NCBI GenBank assembly: GCA_017460665.1
Contig: JAFUAO010000041.1
Span: 124,001 to 188,000 of the forward strand
Source: Ruminococcus sp.
GTDB lineage: Bacteria > Bacillota > Clostridia > Oscillospirales > Ruminococcaceae
DNA: 64,000 nt
Direction of reading: 5' to 3'
In this document: one piece after another, positions 1 to 8,686 of the stretch
Layout: each line of letters starts with the position of its first letter
How positions within the stretch are numbered: position 1 is the stretch's first letter
Program-made: the position numbers and the translations under genes
Notes under the pieces: generated by a model
Database searches by the model: none
Told to the model about the DNA's origin: nothing
The model's input: only the letters and a program-made list of their open reading frames with translations

Positions 1-249
1 TCGATCAAGTCGGCTGTCGATGCTGGGCTGGAGCCCATAGTTTTCCTGCACTATCCGCCGATCTTCGCCTCGAATTTCAACTATGACATACTTGAGGTGC
101 TGTATAGGTATAAGATCAAGGAGTGCTATTACGGGCATATCCATGGCCGCTCAGCCCATGAGCTGTGCGTGACAAACACCTATGACGACATAAATTTCCA
201 CCTAATCGCTGGTGATTACCTACAATTTGTTCCGGAAAAAGTTATGTAA
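1..249 (+). CDS. Metallophosphoesterase family protein, C-terminal part (5' end outside window)
   Basis: The frame is open from base 1 to a TAA at 247-249 and gives the last 82 residues of a protein. The fragment holds FLHYPPIF followed by YYGHIHGRS. This is the usual C-terminal signature of calcineurin-like metallophosphoesterases, in which GHxH supplies metal-binding histidines. The N-terminal metal motifs (D-x-H, GDxxD, GNHD) lie upstream of the window, so neither catalytic competence nor substrate can be judged. A promoter and the tig gene follow on the same strand. Confidence 0.75.
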   Translation, partial: SIKSAVDAGLEPIVFLHYPPIFASNFNYDILEVLYRYKIKECYYGHIHGRSAHELCVTNTYDDINFHLIAGDYLQFVPEKVM

Positions 250-301
250 TTTGTTGATAATGTAGAAGTGGATCATTTTTGTAGAAAATATTTTTGAAAT
301 G

Positions 302-310
302 TGGTATAAT
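302..310 (+). promoter_or_regulatory. Extended -10 promoter for tig (clpP-clpX)
   Basis: TGG-TATAAT is an extended -10 element (TG at 302-303, TATAAT at 305-310). No good -35 hexamer sits at the right distance, which fits an extended -10 promoter. Transcription would start near 317, about 60 bases before the tig start. No CIRCE or CtsR-like repeat was seen here. Confidence 0.6.
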
Positions 311-378
311 GTACCAAGTATGTTATTGAAGTGCAGTATCTGCATATCAGTATATAAGTAATGGAGGACATATAAATC

Positions 379-1707
379 ATGAGTTTGAAATCATCTAACA
401 AGACCGATGTGAACACAACTGAACTGGTGATCTCTATCGACCCTGAGACCTTTGAGGCCGCTGTCGAGAAGGAGTACCAGAGACAGAAGAAGAATATCCA
501 GCTCAAGGGCTTCAGAAGAGGCAAGGTATCCCGTAAGCTGGCTGAGAGAGAGTTCGGCGAGGGCGCTTTCTATGAGGGCGCTATCAATTCCCTCCTCGGA
601 CCTGAGATCGACGCTGCTGTTGCCGAGACAGGCATCATCCTCGTTGATACTCCCAGCATCGACGTTACCTCTATCGATAAGGAGACCGGCGTGGAGCTGA
701 AGGCCATCTGCGTTACTAAGCCTGAGATCGAGATCTCTGACTATAAGGGCTTGAAGGCCGCTAAGACCGTAAGAGAGATCACTGATGAGGACATCGACAA
801 GCAGGTCGAGATCATCAGAAAGAAGAACGCCCGTATCGTTTCCGTTGACGACAGAGCCGCTCAGCTCGACGATGAGGTCATCATCGACTTCGAGGGCTTC
901 TTCGGCGACGAGGCCTTTGAAGGCGGAAAGGGCGAGGATCACCCCCTCAAGCTGGGAAGCGGACAGTTCATCCCCGGCTTCGAGGATCAGATCGTTGGCC
1001 ACAATATCGGCGATGAGTTCGACGTGGTAGTTACCTTCCCTGAGGATTATCAGATGGAGGACTACGCCGGCAAGGAGGCTACCTTCAAGACTAAGCTCAA
1101 GGCTATCAGCTTCGAGGAGCTCCCTGAGATCGACGACGACCTGGTAAAGGACGCTACTGATTTCGACAGTGTGGAGGAGTACAGAGCTGACATCAAGTCT
1201 AAGCTGGAGGACGCCGCTGTACAGCAGGCTGACGCAGCCTTTGAGGGCGCTCTTATCGCTGACCTCATCGAGAAGGTGGACCAGCCTATCCCCAATTGTA
1301 TGTTCGAGCAGCGCATCGACTCACTCATGCGTGCCTTCGAGCAGCAGCTCCAGCAGCAGGGCATGGACCTGAACCTCTACTTCCAGTACACAGGAATGGA
1401 TATGGACTCCTTTAGAGAGACCTACCGTGAGAGAGCTGTCGGCGAGGTAAAGCTGAGACTTGCTCTTGAGAAGATCGCTCAGATCGAGGGCATTGAGATC
1501 TCCGACGAGGAGCTGGACAACGGCTTGGCTGAGATCGCTGCTGCAAATAACGTTGACGTCGATACTATCAAGCGCTTCATCCCAATCAATGAGTACATCA
1601 ACGACATGAAGGTGCAGAAGGCTATGGCCCTCGTCAAGGAGAACGCTGTTGTTGACAACACAGCAGCCGAGGAAGAGGCTCCTGCTGAAAATACAGACGC
1701 AGAATAA
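379..1707 (+). CDS. tig: Trigger factor, ribosome-associated chaperone and prolyl isomerase
   Basis: The 442-residue length is normal for trigger factor. It binds the ribosome near protein L23 and shields nascent chains in the cytoplasm. The N-terminal ribosome-binding domain carries GFRRGKVS at residues 44-51, the family signature (usually GFRxGKxP). An FKBP-type prolyl isomerase domain spans about 160-245 and includes LGSGQFIPGFED. A helical C-terminal chaperone domain follows, with a short acidic alanine/glutamate tail. GGAGG lies 12 bases before the ATG. clpP and clpX follow on the same strand, the common tig-clpP-clpX order of Firmicutes, linking folding to degradation. Confidence 0.97.
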   Translation: MSLKSSNKTDVNTTELVISIDPETFEAAVEKEYQRQKKNIQLKGFRRGKVSRKLAEREFGEGAFYEGAINSLLGPEIDAAVAETGIILVDTPSIDVTSIDKETGVELKAICVTKPEIEISDYKGLKAAKTVREITDEDIDKQVEIIRKKNARIVSVDDRAAQLDDEVIIDFEGFFGDEAFEGGKGEDHPLKLGSGQFIPGFEDQIVGHNIGDEFDVVVTFPEDYQMEDYAGKEATFKTKLKAISFEELPEIDDDLVKDATDFDSVEEYRADIKSKLEDAAVQQADAAFEGALIADLIEKVDQPIPNCMFEQRIDSLMRAFEQQLQQQGMDLNLYFQYTGMDMDSFRETYRERAVGEVKLRLALEKIAQIEGIEISDEELDNGLAEIAAANNVDVDTIKRFIPINEYINDMKVQKAMALVKENAVVDNTAAEEEAPAENTDAE

Positions 1708-1720
1708 GTATATCCGTGAG

Positions 1721-1747
1721 TTGGCCCGCATTTCTATTGTGGGTCAA
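1721..1747 (+). other. Intercistronic hairpin between tig and clpP
   Basis: TTGGCCCGC (1721-1729) pairs with GTGGGTCAA (1739-1747). All nine positions pair in RNA, two of them as G-U wobbles, around a nine-base loop. No U-tract follows, so it is probably an mRNA processing or stability element rather than a terminator. Confidence 0.45.
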
Positions 1748-1777
1748 CCGCATTTAATAAAGAAAGGGCGATGAGTT

Positions 1778-2359
1778 ATGAGTTTAGTACCAGTAGTTGT
1801 AGAGCAGACCAGCAGAGGAGAGCGCTCCTTTGATATTTTCTCAAGACTGCTCAATGACAGGATCGTTATGCTGTCAGATCAGGTCAACGACGTTACAGCC
1901 AGCCTCGTTGTTGCACAGCTCCTTTATCTGGAGAGCCAGGACCCCGAGAAGGACATCTCGCTGTATATCAACAGCCCCGGCGGTTCGGTAACAGCAGGAA
2001 TGGCTATCTACGACACCATGAACTACATCAAGTGTGATGTTTCAACTATCTGTATAGGTATGGCTGCTTCTATGGGAGCCTTCCTGCTCTCATCAGGCGC
2101 TAAGGGAAAAAGGATAGCTCTGCCCAACAGCGAGATCATGATCCACCAGCCTCTGGGCGGCGCTCAGGGCCAGGCTACTGAGATCGAGATCGCTGCACGC
2201 CATATCCTCAAAACTAAGGAAAAGCTCAACAAGATACTGGCCGACAATACCGGCAAGCCTATCGATCAGATCGCTCTTGACACTGACAGAGACAACTGGC
2301 TCTCCGCACAGGAGGCTCTTGAGTACGGACTTATCGACAAGGTGATCGAAAAGAGGTGA
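1778..2359 (+). CDS. clpP: ATP-dependent Clp protease proteolytic subunit
   Basis: This 193-residue serine peptidase forms the tetradecameric barrel that degrades substrates fed in by ClpX or ClpC. The catalytic triad is visible: Ser98 in MAASMGAF, His123 in [10 protein letters not shown] and Asp172 in DTDRDNW. The oxyanion-loop motif NSPGGSV is also present. The N-terminus [11 protein letters not shown] is that of a processed or propeptide-free ClpP. A clear ribosome-binding site (AAAGGG) precedes the ATG. The stop codon lies seven bases before the clpX start, so the two are almost certainly translated from one message. Confidence 0.97.
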   Translation: MSLVPVVVEQTSRGERSFDIFSRLLNDRIVMLSDQVNDVTASLVVAQLLYLESQDPEKDISLYINSPGGSVTAGMAIYDTMNYIKCDVSTICIGMAASMGAFLLSSGAKGKRIALPNSEIMIHQPLGGAQGQATEIEIAARHILKTKEKLNKILADNTGKPIDQIALDTDRDNWLSAQEALEYGLIDKVIEKR

Positions 2360-2366
2360 TCGTCAA

Positions 2367-3656
2367 ATGGCAGAAAGCTTTAAGTCATGCAGCTTTTGCG
2401 GAAAGGGCGAGAACAGGGTACACAGTATGTTCTCCGCCGGAAGCGCTAATATCTGCGATGAATGTGTCTGCTATTGCTATGAGATGATCTTCGGTCCCGG
2501 CGTTGTGAAGGCACAGAGAAAGGCTGCTAAGGCAAATGACGGCAATTTCTCGCTGTCGTCTATGAGACTGCTCAAGCCTATGGAGATCAAGGAGTTCCTG
2601 GACGACTATGTTATCGGTCAGGACGACGCAAAGATCTCGCTGGCTGTTGCAGTATACAACCACTATAAGCGTATCCTCAGTCAGGACGAGAAGGATCTGA
2701 GCAGCAAGTCCGACGGCGTGGAGCTCCAGAAGAGCAATGTGCTCCTCCTTGGACCTACCGGCGTGGGAAAGACCTTTTTGGCCCAGACCCTGGCAAAGCT
2801 CCTGAACGTGCCCTTCGCTATCGCAGACGCCACCACTATCACTGAGGCAGGCTATGTCGGCGACGACGTCGAGAACGTGCTCCTCCGCCTTATACAGGCC
2901 GCAGACTTCGATGTGAAGGCTGCCGAGAGAGGCATCATCTATATCGATGAGATCGACAAGATCGCAAGGAAGTCCGAGAACACCTCACTTACCCGTGACG
3001 TTAGCGGTGAGGGCGTTCAGCAGGCTCTCCTGAAGATCATCGAGGGCACTGTCTCGAACGTTCCTCCTCAGGGCGGCAGAAAGCACCCCAATCAGGAGGT
3101 CATCCAGATCAACACCAAGAATATCCTCTTCATCTGCGGAGGTGCCTTCGACGGTCTTGAAAAACAGATCCAGAAGCGTATCGGCAAGGCGCCTATCGGC
3201 TTCGGAGGCGAGATCAAGAGCAAGAGCGAGGAGAAGAACAACATCTTCAAGCACGTTATCCCCAAGGACCTTGTGAAGTTCGGCATGGTGCCTGAGTTCG
3301 TGGGACGTCTGCCGGTGATCACTGTCCTTGAGGAGCTGGACGAGGCTTCTCTTGTTAGGATCCTCACTGAGCCCAAAAACGCCCTTATCAAGCAGTACAA
3401 GAAGCTGTTCGATTACGACGACATCGAGCTGGAGATCGAGGACGACGCTCTCATCGAGATCGCTAAGAAGGCGATCGCCCAGAAGACCGGCGCAAGAGGA
3501 CTTCGCTCCATACTGGAGGGGATCCTCATGCATACCATGTTCGTGGTGCCCTCTGACGGGAGCATCGCAAGGGTCATCGTCAATGCAGACTGTGTGCTCA
3601 ATGGTACTCAGCCGCTCCTGATGAACAGGCGCAACAAGATCGTTACTATCGCATAA
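2367..3656 (+). CDS. clpX: ATP-dependent Clp protease ATP-binding subunit ClpX
   Basis: This AAA+ unfoldase (429 residues) feeds proteins into ClpP. The N-terminal C4 zinc finger is formed by Cys8, Cys11, Cys30 and Cys33. Walker A GPTGVGKT is at 129-136, the pore loop GYVG at 162-165 and Walker B IYIDEID at 191-197. The ClpP-docking IGF tripeptide is at 277-279, so an interaction with the upstream ClpP is expected. The Shine-Dalgarno AGAGGTGA overlaps the clpP stop codon. The transcript ends at a strong hairpin just after the stop. Confidence 0.98.
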   Translation: MAESFKSCSFCGKGENRVHSMFSAGSANICDECVCYCYEMIFGPGVVKAQRKAAKANDGNFSLSSMRLLKPMEIKEFLDDYVIGQDDAKISLAVAVYNHYKRILSQDEKDLSSKSDGVELQKSNVLLLGPTGVGKTFLAQTLAKLLNVPFAIADATTITEAGYVGDDVENVLLRLIQAADFDVKAAERGIIYIDEIDKIARKSENTSLTRDVSGEGVQQALLKIIEGTVSNVPPQGGRKHPNQEVIQINTKNILFICGGAFDGLEKQIQKRIGKAPIGFGGEIKSKSEEKNNIFKHVIPKDLVKFGMVPEFVGRLPVITVLEELDEASLVRILTEPKNALIKQYKKLFDYDDIELEIEDDALIEIAKKAIAQKTGARGLRSILEGILMHTMFVVPSDGSIARVIVNADCVLNGTQPLLMNRRNKIVTIA

Positions 3657-3660
3657 AGGC

Positions 3661-3696
3661 AAAAGGCTGCCGGAGCTCGCTCCGACAGCCTTTTTT
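3661..3696. terminator. Bidirectional intrinsic terminator after clpX
   Basis: GGCTGCCGGA pairs with TCCGACAGCC (one mismatch) and is followed by six T on the plus strand. On the minus strand the same hairpin is followed by a shorter T-run, so it can also end the small cysteine-rich gene converging from the right. Confidence 0.85.
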
Positions 3697-3702
3697 ACCG
3701 GC

Positions 3703-3834
3703 TCAGCATCCGCATCCGCAGCCATTGTTGTTGCCGCAGTCGTTTCCGCAGCCGCAGCCTGACAGAAGGATGAACAGGAGGATGAGAAGGATGATCCACC
3801 AGCAGTTGTTACCGTCGAAGCATGAGTTACACAT
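3703..3834 (-). CDS. Small cysteine-rich membrane peptide (YjcZ / 'chorion-class high-cysteine' type)
   Basis: This 43-residue reading frame begins MCNSCFDGNN, continues with one hydrophobic segment (WWIILLILLFILLSG, about 12-26), and ends in a Gly/Cys/Asn-rich tail (GCGCGNDCGNNNGCGCGC). Nine residues are cysteine. It is supported by a good Shine-Dalgarno (AAAGGAG) eight bases before the ATG and by a terminator directly after the stop. The layout, short with one membrane span and a Cys/Gly tail, resembles tiny proteins of spore-forming Firmicutes annotated as YjcZ-like or 'chorion class high-cysteine' proteins. Function is unknown; a spore-coat or membrane role is inference. A CATACTAT sequence upstream on this strand resembles a sigma-E -10 element, but no matching -35 is clear. 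Confidence 0.7.
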   Translation of the reverse strand: MCNSCFDGNNCWWIILLILLFILLSGCGCGNDCGNNNGCGCGC

Positions 3835-4010
3835 AAAGAAAAACTCCTTTTATTGATGTATTTGAGGCGCTTTTGTCTGCGCTTCATAGTACATAGTATG
3901 CCATGGCGAAAAATGTGTGACGATTTTTTCGGCAAAGTTTTCTTTCGACTGTTATCGCAGGGAAAAGGTGGCATAATATTATCACCAAGAGAGATACAGG
4001 AGGCAGAAAA

Positions 4011-6353
4011 ATGACAGATCCGGAAAAATTTTCAAGAAAGAGCCAGAGGCTCATCGAGGGCGCTATCACCGAGGCTCAGGAGCTTGGCCACACCTACGTC
4101 GGCAGCGAGCACCTGCTCCTTTCCATTTGCGCAGACGGAACTACCTCTGCGGCTGAGATACTTGTGACGAACGGAGTGGCCTATGACGAGCTCAGGGCAG
4201 GGATCATAGAAATGGTGGGCCAGGGAGCTCCTACCTCGCTGAACAGGAGGTACTTCACCACCGCAGCCAAGCGGATCCTGGAGCTGGCATGGGGGATCGC
4301 GGTCAAGGATAAGAAGAAGCAGGCGGATCCGGAGCACCTTCTTGCGGCTATGATCCGGGAGTCCTCTTGCAGCGCCAGTGCTGCGGTCAAGCGGATCGGC
4401 GGAAATTTGGGCGGCATCTGCGACGGGCTGAAGATCATCGGCTCCTCTGAGGTCAGGGGCGAGCTCTATGAGGCGCTAAAGCCCAAGCTGTCCCACCTGC
4501 CGAACCTCTTCCGCTACGGCAGGAACATCACTGACATGGCGCTGATCCGGAAGAACGACCCTCTCATCGGCCGGAGCCGTGAGGTGGAGCGTGTCCTCCA
4601 GATCCTCTCACGGCGCAGCAAGAACAACCCCTGCCTGATCGGGGAGGCCGGCGTCGGGAAGACTGCGATCGTGGAGGGCGTGGCGGAGCTCTTCGTTCGG
4701 GGACTGGTGCCGGACGTGCTGAAAAACAAGTTCATCTTCTCCCTCGACCTGACGGCTATGCTCTCCGGGGCAAAATACAGGGGAGATTTCGAGGAGCGGA
4801 TCAAGGCCTGTCTTGACGAGGCGGTGAGCTCCGGGAACATTATCCTCTTCATCGACGAGATCCACACGATCGTTGGAGCAGGGGCTGCGGAGGGCGCTAT
4901 CGACGCCGCAAACATCATGAAGCCTCAGCTTGCCCGTGGGGAGCTCCAGATCATCGGCGCTACCACCTTCGAGGAATACGCCAGAACTATCGAGAAGGAC
5001 GCTGCTCTGGAGCGGCGCTTCCAGCCGGTGAAGGTCAGCGAGCCGGCTCCTGAGGAGTGCGTCACGATCATCAGGGGCCTCCGTCAGAGCTACGAGGAGT
5101 TCCACGGGATCGGGATCAGCGACGAGATGATCGCTCTTGCGGTGAACGCCTCGGTGCGATACATCACGGGGCGGTTCCTGCCGGACAAGGCGATCGACGT
5201 GCTGGACGAGGCCTGTGCAAGGGCGAAGATCCGCAAAAATTCGGGGATCTCCGAGACTGACCATGAATATATCGACATGGAGAAAAGGGGAGTGAGGCTG
5301 TGGGAGCTGGGACGGGTCCTGAGCAGCGGCTCTCCCGGGGAGGTCTGCGCCGAGGACATCTTTTCGGTGATCTCCACAAGAACAGGGATCCCTCTTGACC
5401 GAGTGGCGGAGGAGTCACCCACTGAGCTTGCACAGCTAAAGCAGAGGCTTTCGGAGCGTGTGATCGGCCACCCGGAGGCCGTCCGCCTGGTGACGGACGC
5501 TGTCTGCCGGGCCAGGTCCGGGCTCCGGGACGGCAGTCGTCCGGCGGGAGCGTTCATGTTCGCAGGGCCCACCGGTGTGGGCAAAACTGAGCTGGCAAAG
5601 GCGCTGGCGGAGGCGCTTTTCGCCTCTGAGGACCGCATGATCCGGCTGGATATGTCGGAGTATATGGAGAAGCACTCGGTCTCGAAGCTGATCGGTGCGC
5701 CGCCCGGTTACGCCGGCTACGACGACAGGTCCCCGAACCTCTGCGAGAGGGTCCGCCGGCAGCCCTACTCCCTGATCCTATTCGACGAGGTGGAAAAGGC
5801 GGATCCGGAGGTGCTGAACATCCTATTGCAGATCCTGGACGACGGGATCCTGACAAGCTCCTCCATGCGCAGGGTCAGCTTCCGGAGCTGTATCATCATC
5901 ATGACCACCAACGTGGGCGCCGAGACCATCGGAGGCCGTGCGCTGCTGGGATTTGGGGGAGAGACCGGTAACTGCGCCGTCGAGCGGATCAGGGAGCGTG
6001 TCCGTGAGCACTTCTCGCCGGAGTTCATAAACCGCCTTGACGAGATCGTGGTCTTCCGGCCGCTGGAAAGCGCTGACCTGCTCAAGATCGGCAGGAAGGC
6101 TCTGGAGGACCTTCGCCGCCGTGCCTCAGCCTTGGGGATAGACCTGAGCTATACCGATAAGGTGGTGGAGACCGTGGCTCTTGCCTCAGATACGGAAAAG
6201 TACGGCGCAAGGCCCATAAACCGCCGTGTTACGGACCTTATCGAGAACGAGATAGCGAAGATGATCGTCAGGAGCAAGCTGAGCTCCGGGGACCGTATCC
6301 GGATCGACGCCGAGGGGAGCTCTCTCCGCTTCACCAAGGGAGTTGCAGTATGA
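4011..6353 (+). CDS. clpC: ClpC-type double AAA+ unfoldase (Clp/Hsp100)
   Basis: The protein has 780 residues. A Clp-N repeat domain covers about 1-145. AAA+ domain 1 has Walker A GEAGVGKT (211-218) and Walker B ILFIDEIHT. AAA+ domain 2 has Walker A GPTGVGKT (519-526) and Walker B LILFDEVEK, then the C-terminal small domain. The middle region between the modules is short (about 405-445), which argues against ClpB with its long coiled coil. An LGF tripeptide (646-648) sits where ClpC/ClpA carry the ClpP-docking loop, so it probably works with the ClpP encoded nearby. AGGAGG precedes the ATG. The ctsR-mcsA-mcsB genes that usually accompany clpC are absent here. Confidence 0.9.
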   Translation: MTDPEKFSRKSQRLIEGAITEAQELGHTYVGSEHLLLSICADGTTSAAEILVTNGVAYDELRAGIIEMVGQGAPTSLNRRYFTTAAKRILELAWGIAVKDKKKQADPEHLLAAMIRESSCSASAAVKRIGGNLGGICDGLKIIGSSEVRGELYEALKPKLSHLPNLFRYGRNITDMALIRKNDPLIGRSREVERVLQILSRRSKNNPCLIGEAGVGKTAIVEGVAELFVRGLVPDVLKNKFIFSLDLTAMLSGAKYRGDFEERIKACLDEAVSSGNIILFIDEIHTIVGAGAAEGAIDAANIMKPQLARGELQIIGATTFEEYARTIEKDAALERRFQPVKVSEPAPEECVTIIRGLRQSYEEFHGIGISDEMIALAVNASVRYITGRFLPDKAIDVLDEACARAKIRKNSGISETDHEYIDMEKRGVRLWELGRVLSSGSPGEVCAEDIFSVISTRTGIPLDRVAEESPTELAQLKQRLSERVIGHPEAVRLVTDAVCRARSGLRDGSRPAGAFMFAGPTGVGKTELAKALAEALFASEDRMIRLDMSEYMEKHSVSKLIGAPPGYAGYDDRSPNLCERVRRQPYSLILFDEVEKADPEVLNILLQILDDGILTSSSMRRVSFRSCIIIMTTNVGAETIGGRALLGFGGETGNCAVERIRERVREHFSPEFINRLDEIVVFRPLESADLLKIGRKALEDLRRRASALGIDLSYTDKVVETVALASDTEKYGARPINRRVTDLIENEIAKMIVRSKLSSGDRIRIDAEGSSLRFTKGVAV

Positions 6354-6360
6354 TAACACA

Positions 6361-6386
6361 GGCAGCCACGCTCGGCTGCCTTTTTT
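6361..6386 (+). terminator. Intrinsic terminator after clpC-like gene
   Basis: GGCAGCC (6361-6367) pairs perfectly with GGCTGCC (6374-6380), followed by six T. It lies eight bases past the stop codon. Confidence 0.9.
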
Positions 6387-6388
6387 GC

Positions 6389-6417
6389 TTGACATAGACG
6401 GGCAGTAATGATATAAT
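6389..6417 (+). promoter_or_regulatory. Consensus sigma-A promoter for the two membrane-protein genes
   Basis: Perfect TTGACA (6389-6394) and TATAAT (6412-6417) are separated by 17 bases. The transcript would begin near 6424. Within a few bases it forms a ten-pair hairpin, CAGTCAGAAG (6429-6438) with CTTCTGGCTG (6442-6451), which could stabilise the 5' end. Confidence 0.9.
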
Positions 6418-6477
6418 AATAATGTATGCAGTCAGAAGGAGCTTCTGGCTGAAAAAGCTGCTTACGGAGGTCATAAA

Positions 6478-8634
6478 ATGAGTAAGTCAAAAAAGAAAAG
6501 ACCGGCGGCAAAGCCTGCTGCGCCGGCTGAGGATAAAAAGGAGATAAAGGCTCCTGTGGAGGAGTCTCCCGAAAAAAAGAAAGCCCCTGAGAAAAAGGAG
6601 GCTCCTGAGATAGAGGAGGAGGCCGCCGCTGAGGCTGCTGCCGAGACCGAGGAGAACCTGGCGGCTGAGGCCCTTGCTGAGGGAGAGGCTCCCGATACCG
6701 AGGAGGAGCCAAAGCTCTCCCTAAAGGACCTGATCGGTAAGGCCAAGGGCTTCCTGGACGACATCGGCATACCGGATATGCTCCTTGTCAGATTTGTGGC
6801 GGTATACTTCATGTTCGCAGGCTTCCTTGTCTCCGCAATGAGGGACACCCTGAGCCCTGTGGAACGCTGGCAGGACTTCATCAAGGAGGCTTCTCTGGGC
6901 AAGTACGTCATGCTGGGGCTCGTGGCCTTCATACTGCTGACGGTGATCTACGACCTGATCCCCAAGCGCTTTAGGATCGTGGACCAGTCCCTTGCCATAG
7001 CCTCGGTGCTGTTCTTCGATATACAGGCGCTGTGGCGGATCAATAAGTCCTACGTTTCGATCGCCTTCGTGGTGGTATCACTGGTCTTCATCTACTACTG
7101 CCTTGGCAAGCTCCCCTCAAAGAAGCTGTACAAGAAGGTGCCTTGGTGGGCCAGCGGCATAGTCGTTCTCATCGCAGCCGGTCTCGTATGCTTCTTCGTG
7201 GCACTGACCACTGTCTACAGGCACAAGACCTTCGGCACGGCCTGTCACGACTTCGGTCTCTTCGTCCAGATGTACCACTCGCTGACCGAGAATTTGACCG
7301 CAGTCACCACCTGTGAGCGTGACTACACTGTCTCGCACTTCCTCGTTCATGCCTCTTACATTTTCTACGCTCTCGTTCCTGTGTACAAGCTCTTCCCCTA
7401 TGCGGAGACCCTGCTCGTATGCCAGGCTATCCTTGCCATGGGCGGTATCGTTCCCATGTTCCTCATCGCAAAACGCCACAATTTCAAGGGAGTTTCCCTG
7501 ATATTCATGGGCTTTGCCTACGTTTTCTGCATCGGGCTCATAGCTCCCTGCTATTATGAGTTCCACGAGAACGCCTTCCTCCCCACGCTCCTGATGTGGC
7601 TGCTGTGGGCGGTGGACGGCAAAAAGATCATTCCCTTTTACATCTTCTCAGTGCTCACCTGTATCGTCAAGGAGGATGCTCCTCTTTACATCGTGTGCAT
7701 TGCGATGTATATGTTCTTCCGTGACAAGGGCTCTGTAAAGAGGCTCCACGGGATCATCATGGCAGCTCTTGCGGGCTCCTACATGATCATCATAACCAAC
7801 TACCTTACAAAGAACGGCGACGGCCAGATGATGACCTCATCACGCTTCGGGAACCTTATGATCGACCCCGAGGGCGGCTTTGCTGAGGTCATAAAGAACG
7901 TCCTTGCCGATCCGGCATACTTCTTCAGCCTCCTGATCCAGGAGCACTCCATGGAGTTCTTCATTCAGGTCATGCTGCCGCTGCTGTTCCTGCCCTTCTT
8001 CACGAAAAAGATCCACCGCTTCCTGCTCATGCTGCCCTTCGTCATCATGAACATGGTCATCGGAGCCGGCTACGGATATGCCTGCTCTATCGGGTATCAG
8101 TACATCTTCGGGCCTGTTTGCCTGCTGCTCTATATGTGCATCATCAACCTGGACGACATGGGCGCTGCAAAGAAGCACGACCTGCCGATCCTCATGGGCT
8201 CAGCAGCAATGATCCTGACTATCGGTACTCAGTCCCACAACATCGGCTCCTATGAGTCCTACAAGAACGAGGAGGAGAACGGTGCGAAGTACTACTCCAC
8301 CCTTGAGAGCATGATCCAGTCAGTTCCCGAGGACGCCTCACTTGCGATCGACACATGGCTCCTGCCCCACGCTGCCAACCGTGACAGGGTATACCTCTTC
8401 GACAACGGCGACATCGAGATCTACAATCCCGATCAGGTGGCCGAGGGCGAGGCTGCTATCGGCACGGTAAAGGATATCCAGAAGTACGATTTCTTCATTC
8501 TTTCCGAGAATTGGGAGAACTACGGCATATGCACTCAGGCCTTCGAGCAGTACGGTATCACCATGATCGACGAGATCCCCGGACGCATAGCACTTTTCAG
8601 GAGTAGCGCATATGCAGCGGACGAGCTCACCTGA
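6478..8634 (+). CDS. DUF2079-type multi-span membrane protein (GT-C-like) with charged N-terminal tail
   Basis: The protein has 718 residues. The first 95 or so form a low-complexity tail: a Lys-rich start (MSKSKKKRP), then Glu/Ala/Pro/Lys repeats. The rest has about a dozen hydrophobic segments. The stretch from CHDFGLFVQMYHSL through CYYEFHENAF matches my recollection of DUF2079 predicted membrane proteins, which are thought to have a GT-C glycosyltransferase fold. A soluble C-terminal part (about 600-715) probably lies outside the membrane. No donor or acceptor can be named. GGAGG lies upstream of the ATG. It forms a two-gene unit with the next gene. Confidence 0.75.
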   Translation: MSKSKKKRPAAKPAAPAEDKKEIKAPVEESPEKKKAPEKKEAPEIEEEAAAEAAAETEENLAAEALAEGEAPDTEEEPKLSLKDLIGKAKGFLDDIGIPDMLLVRFVAVYFMFAGFLVSAMRDTLSPVERWQDFIKEASLGKYVMLGLVAFILLTVIYDLIPKRFRIVDQSLAIASVLFFDIQALWRINKSYVSIAFVVVSLVFIYYCLGKLPSKKLYKKVPWWASGIVVLIAAGLVCFFVALTTVYRHKTFGTACHDFGLFVQMYHSLTENLTAVTTCERDYTVSHFLVHASYIFYALVPVYKLFPYAETLLVCQAILAMGGIVPMFLIAKRHNFKGVSLIFMGFAYVFCIGLIAPCYYEFHENAFLPTLLMWLLWAVDGKKIIPFYIFSVLTCIVKEDAPLYIVCIAMYMFFRDKGSVKRLHGIIMAALAGSYMIIITNYLTKNGDGQMMTSSRFGNLMIDPEGGFAEVIKNVLADPAYFFSLLIQEHSMEFFIQVMLPLLFLPFFTKKIHRFLLMLPFVIMNMVIGAGYGYACSIGYQYIFGPVCLLLYMCIINLDDMGAAKKHDLPILMGSAAMILTIGTQSHNIGSYESYKNEEENGAKYYSTLESMIQSVPEDASLAIDTWLLPHAANRDRVYLFDNGDIEIYNPDQVAEGEAAIGTVKDIQKYDFFILSENWENYGICTQAFEQYGITMIDEIPGRIALFRSSAYAADELT

Positions 8635-8686
8635 CGTATGCACTTTTCAAGAACAGCCCGAATAACGGCTGATCAAGGAGGAAAAA

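Noticed and set aside
2985-3974. Open frame of 329 codons antisense to clpX reaching over the small cysteine-rich gene
   Set aside because: It crosses a strong terminator and lacks a ribosome-binding site; the short frame at 3703-3834 explains this strand better.
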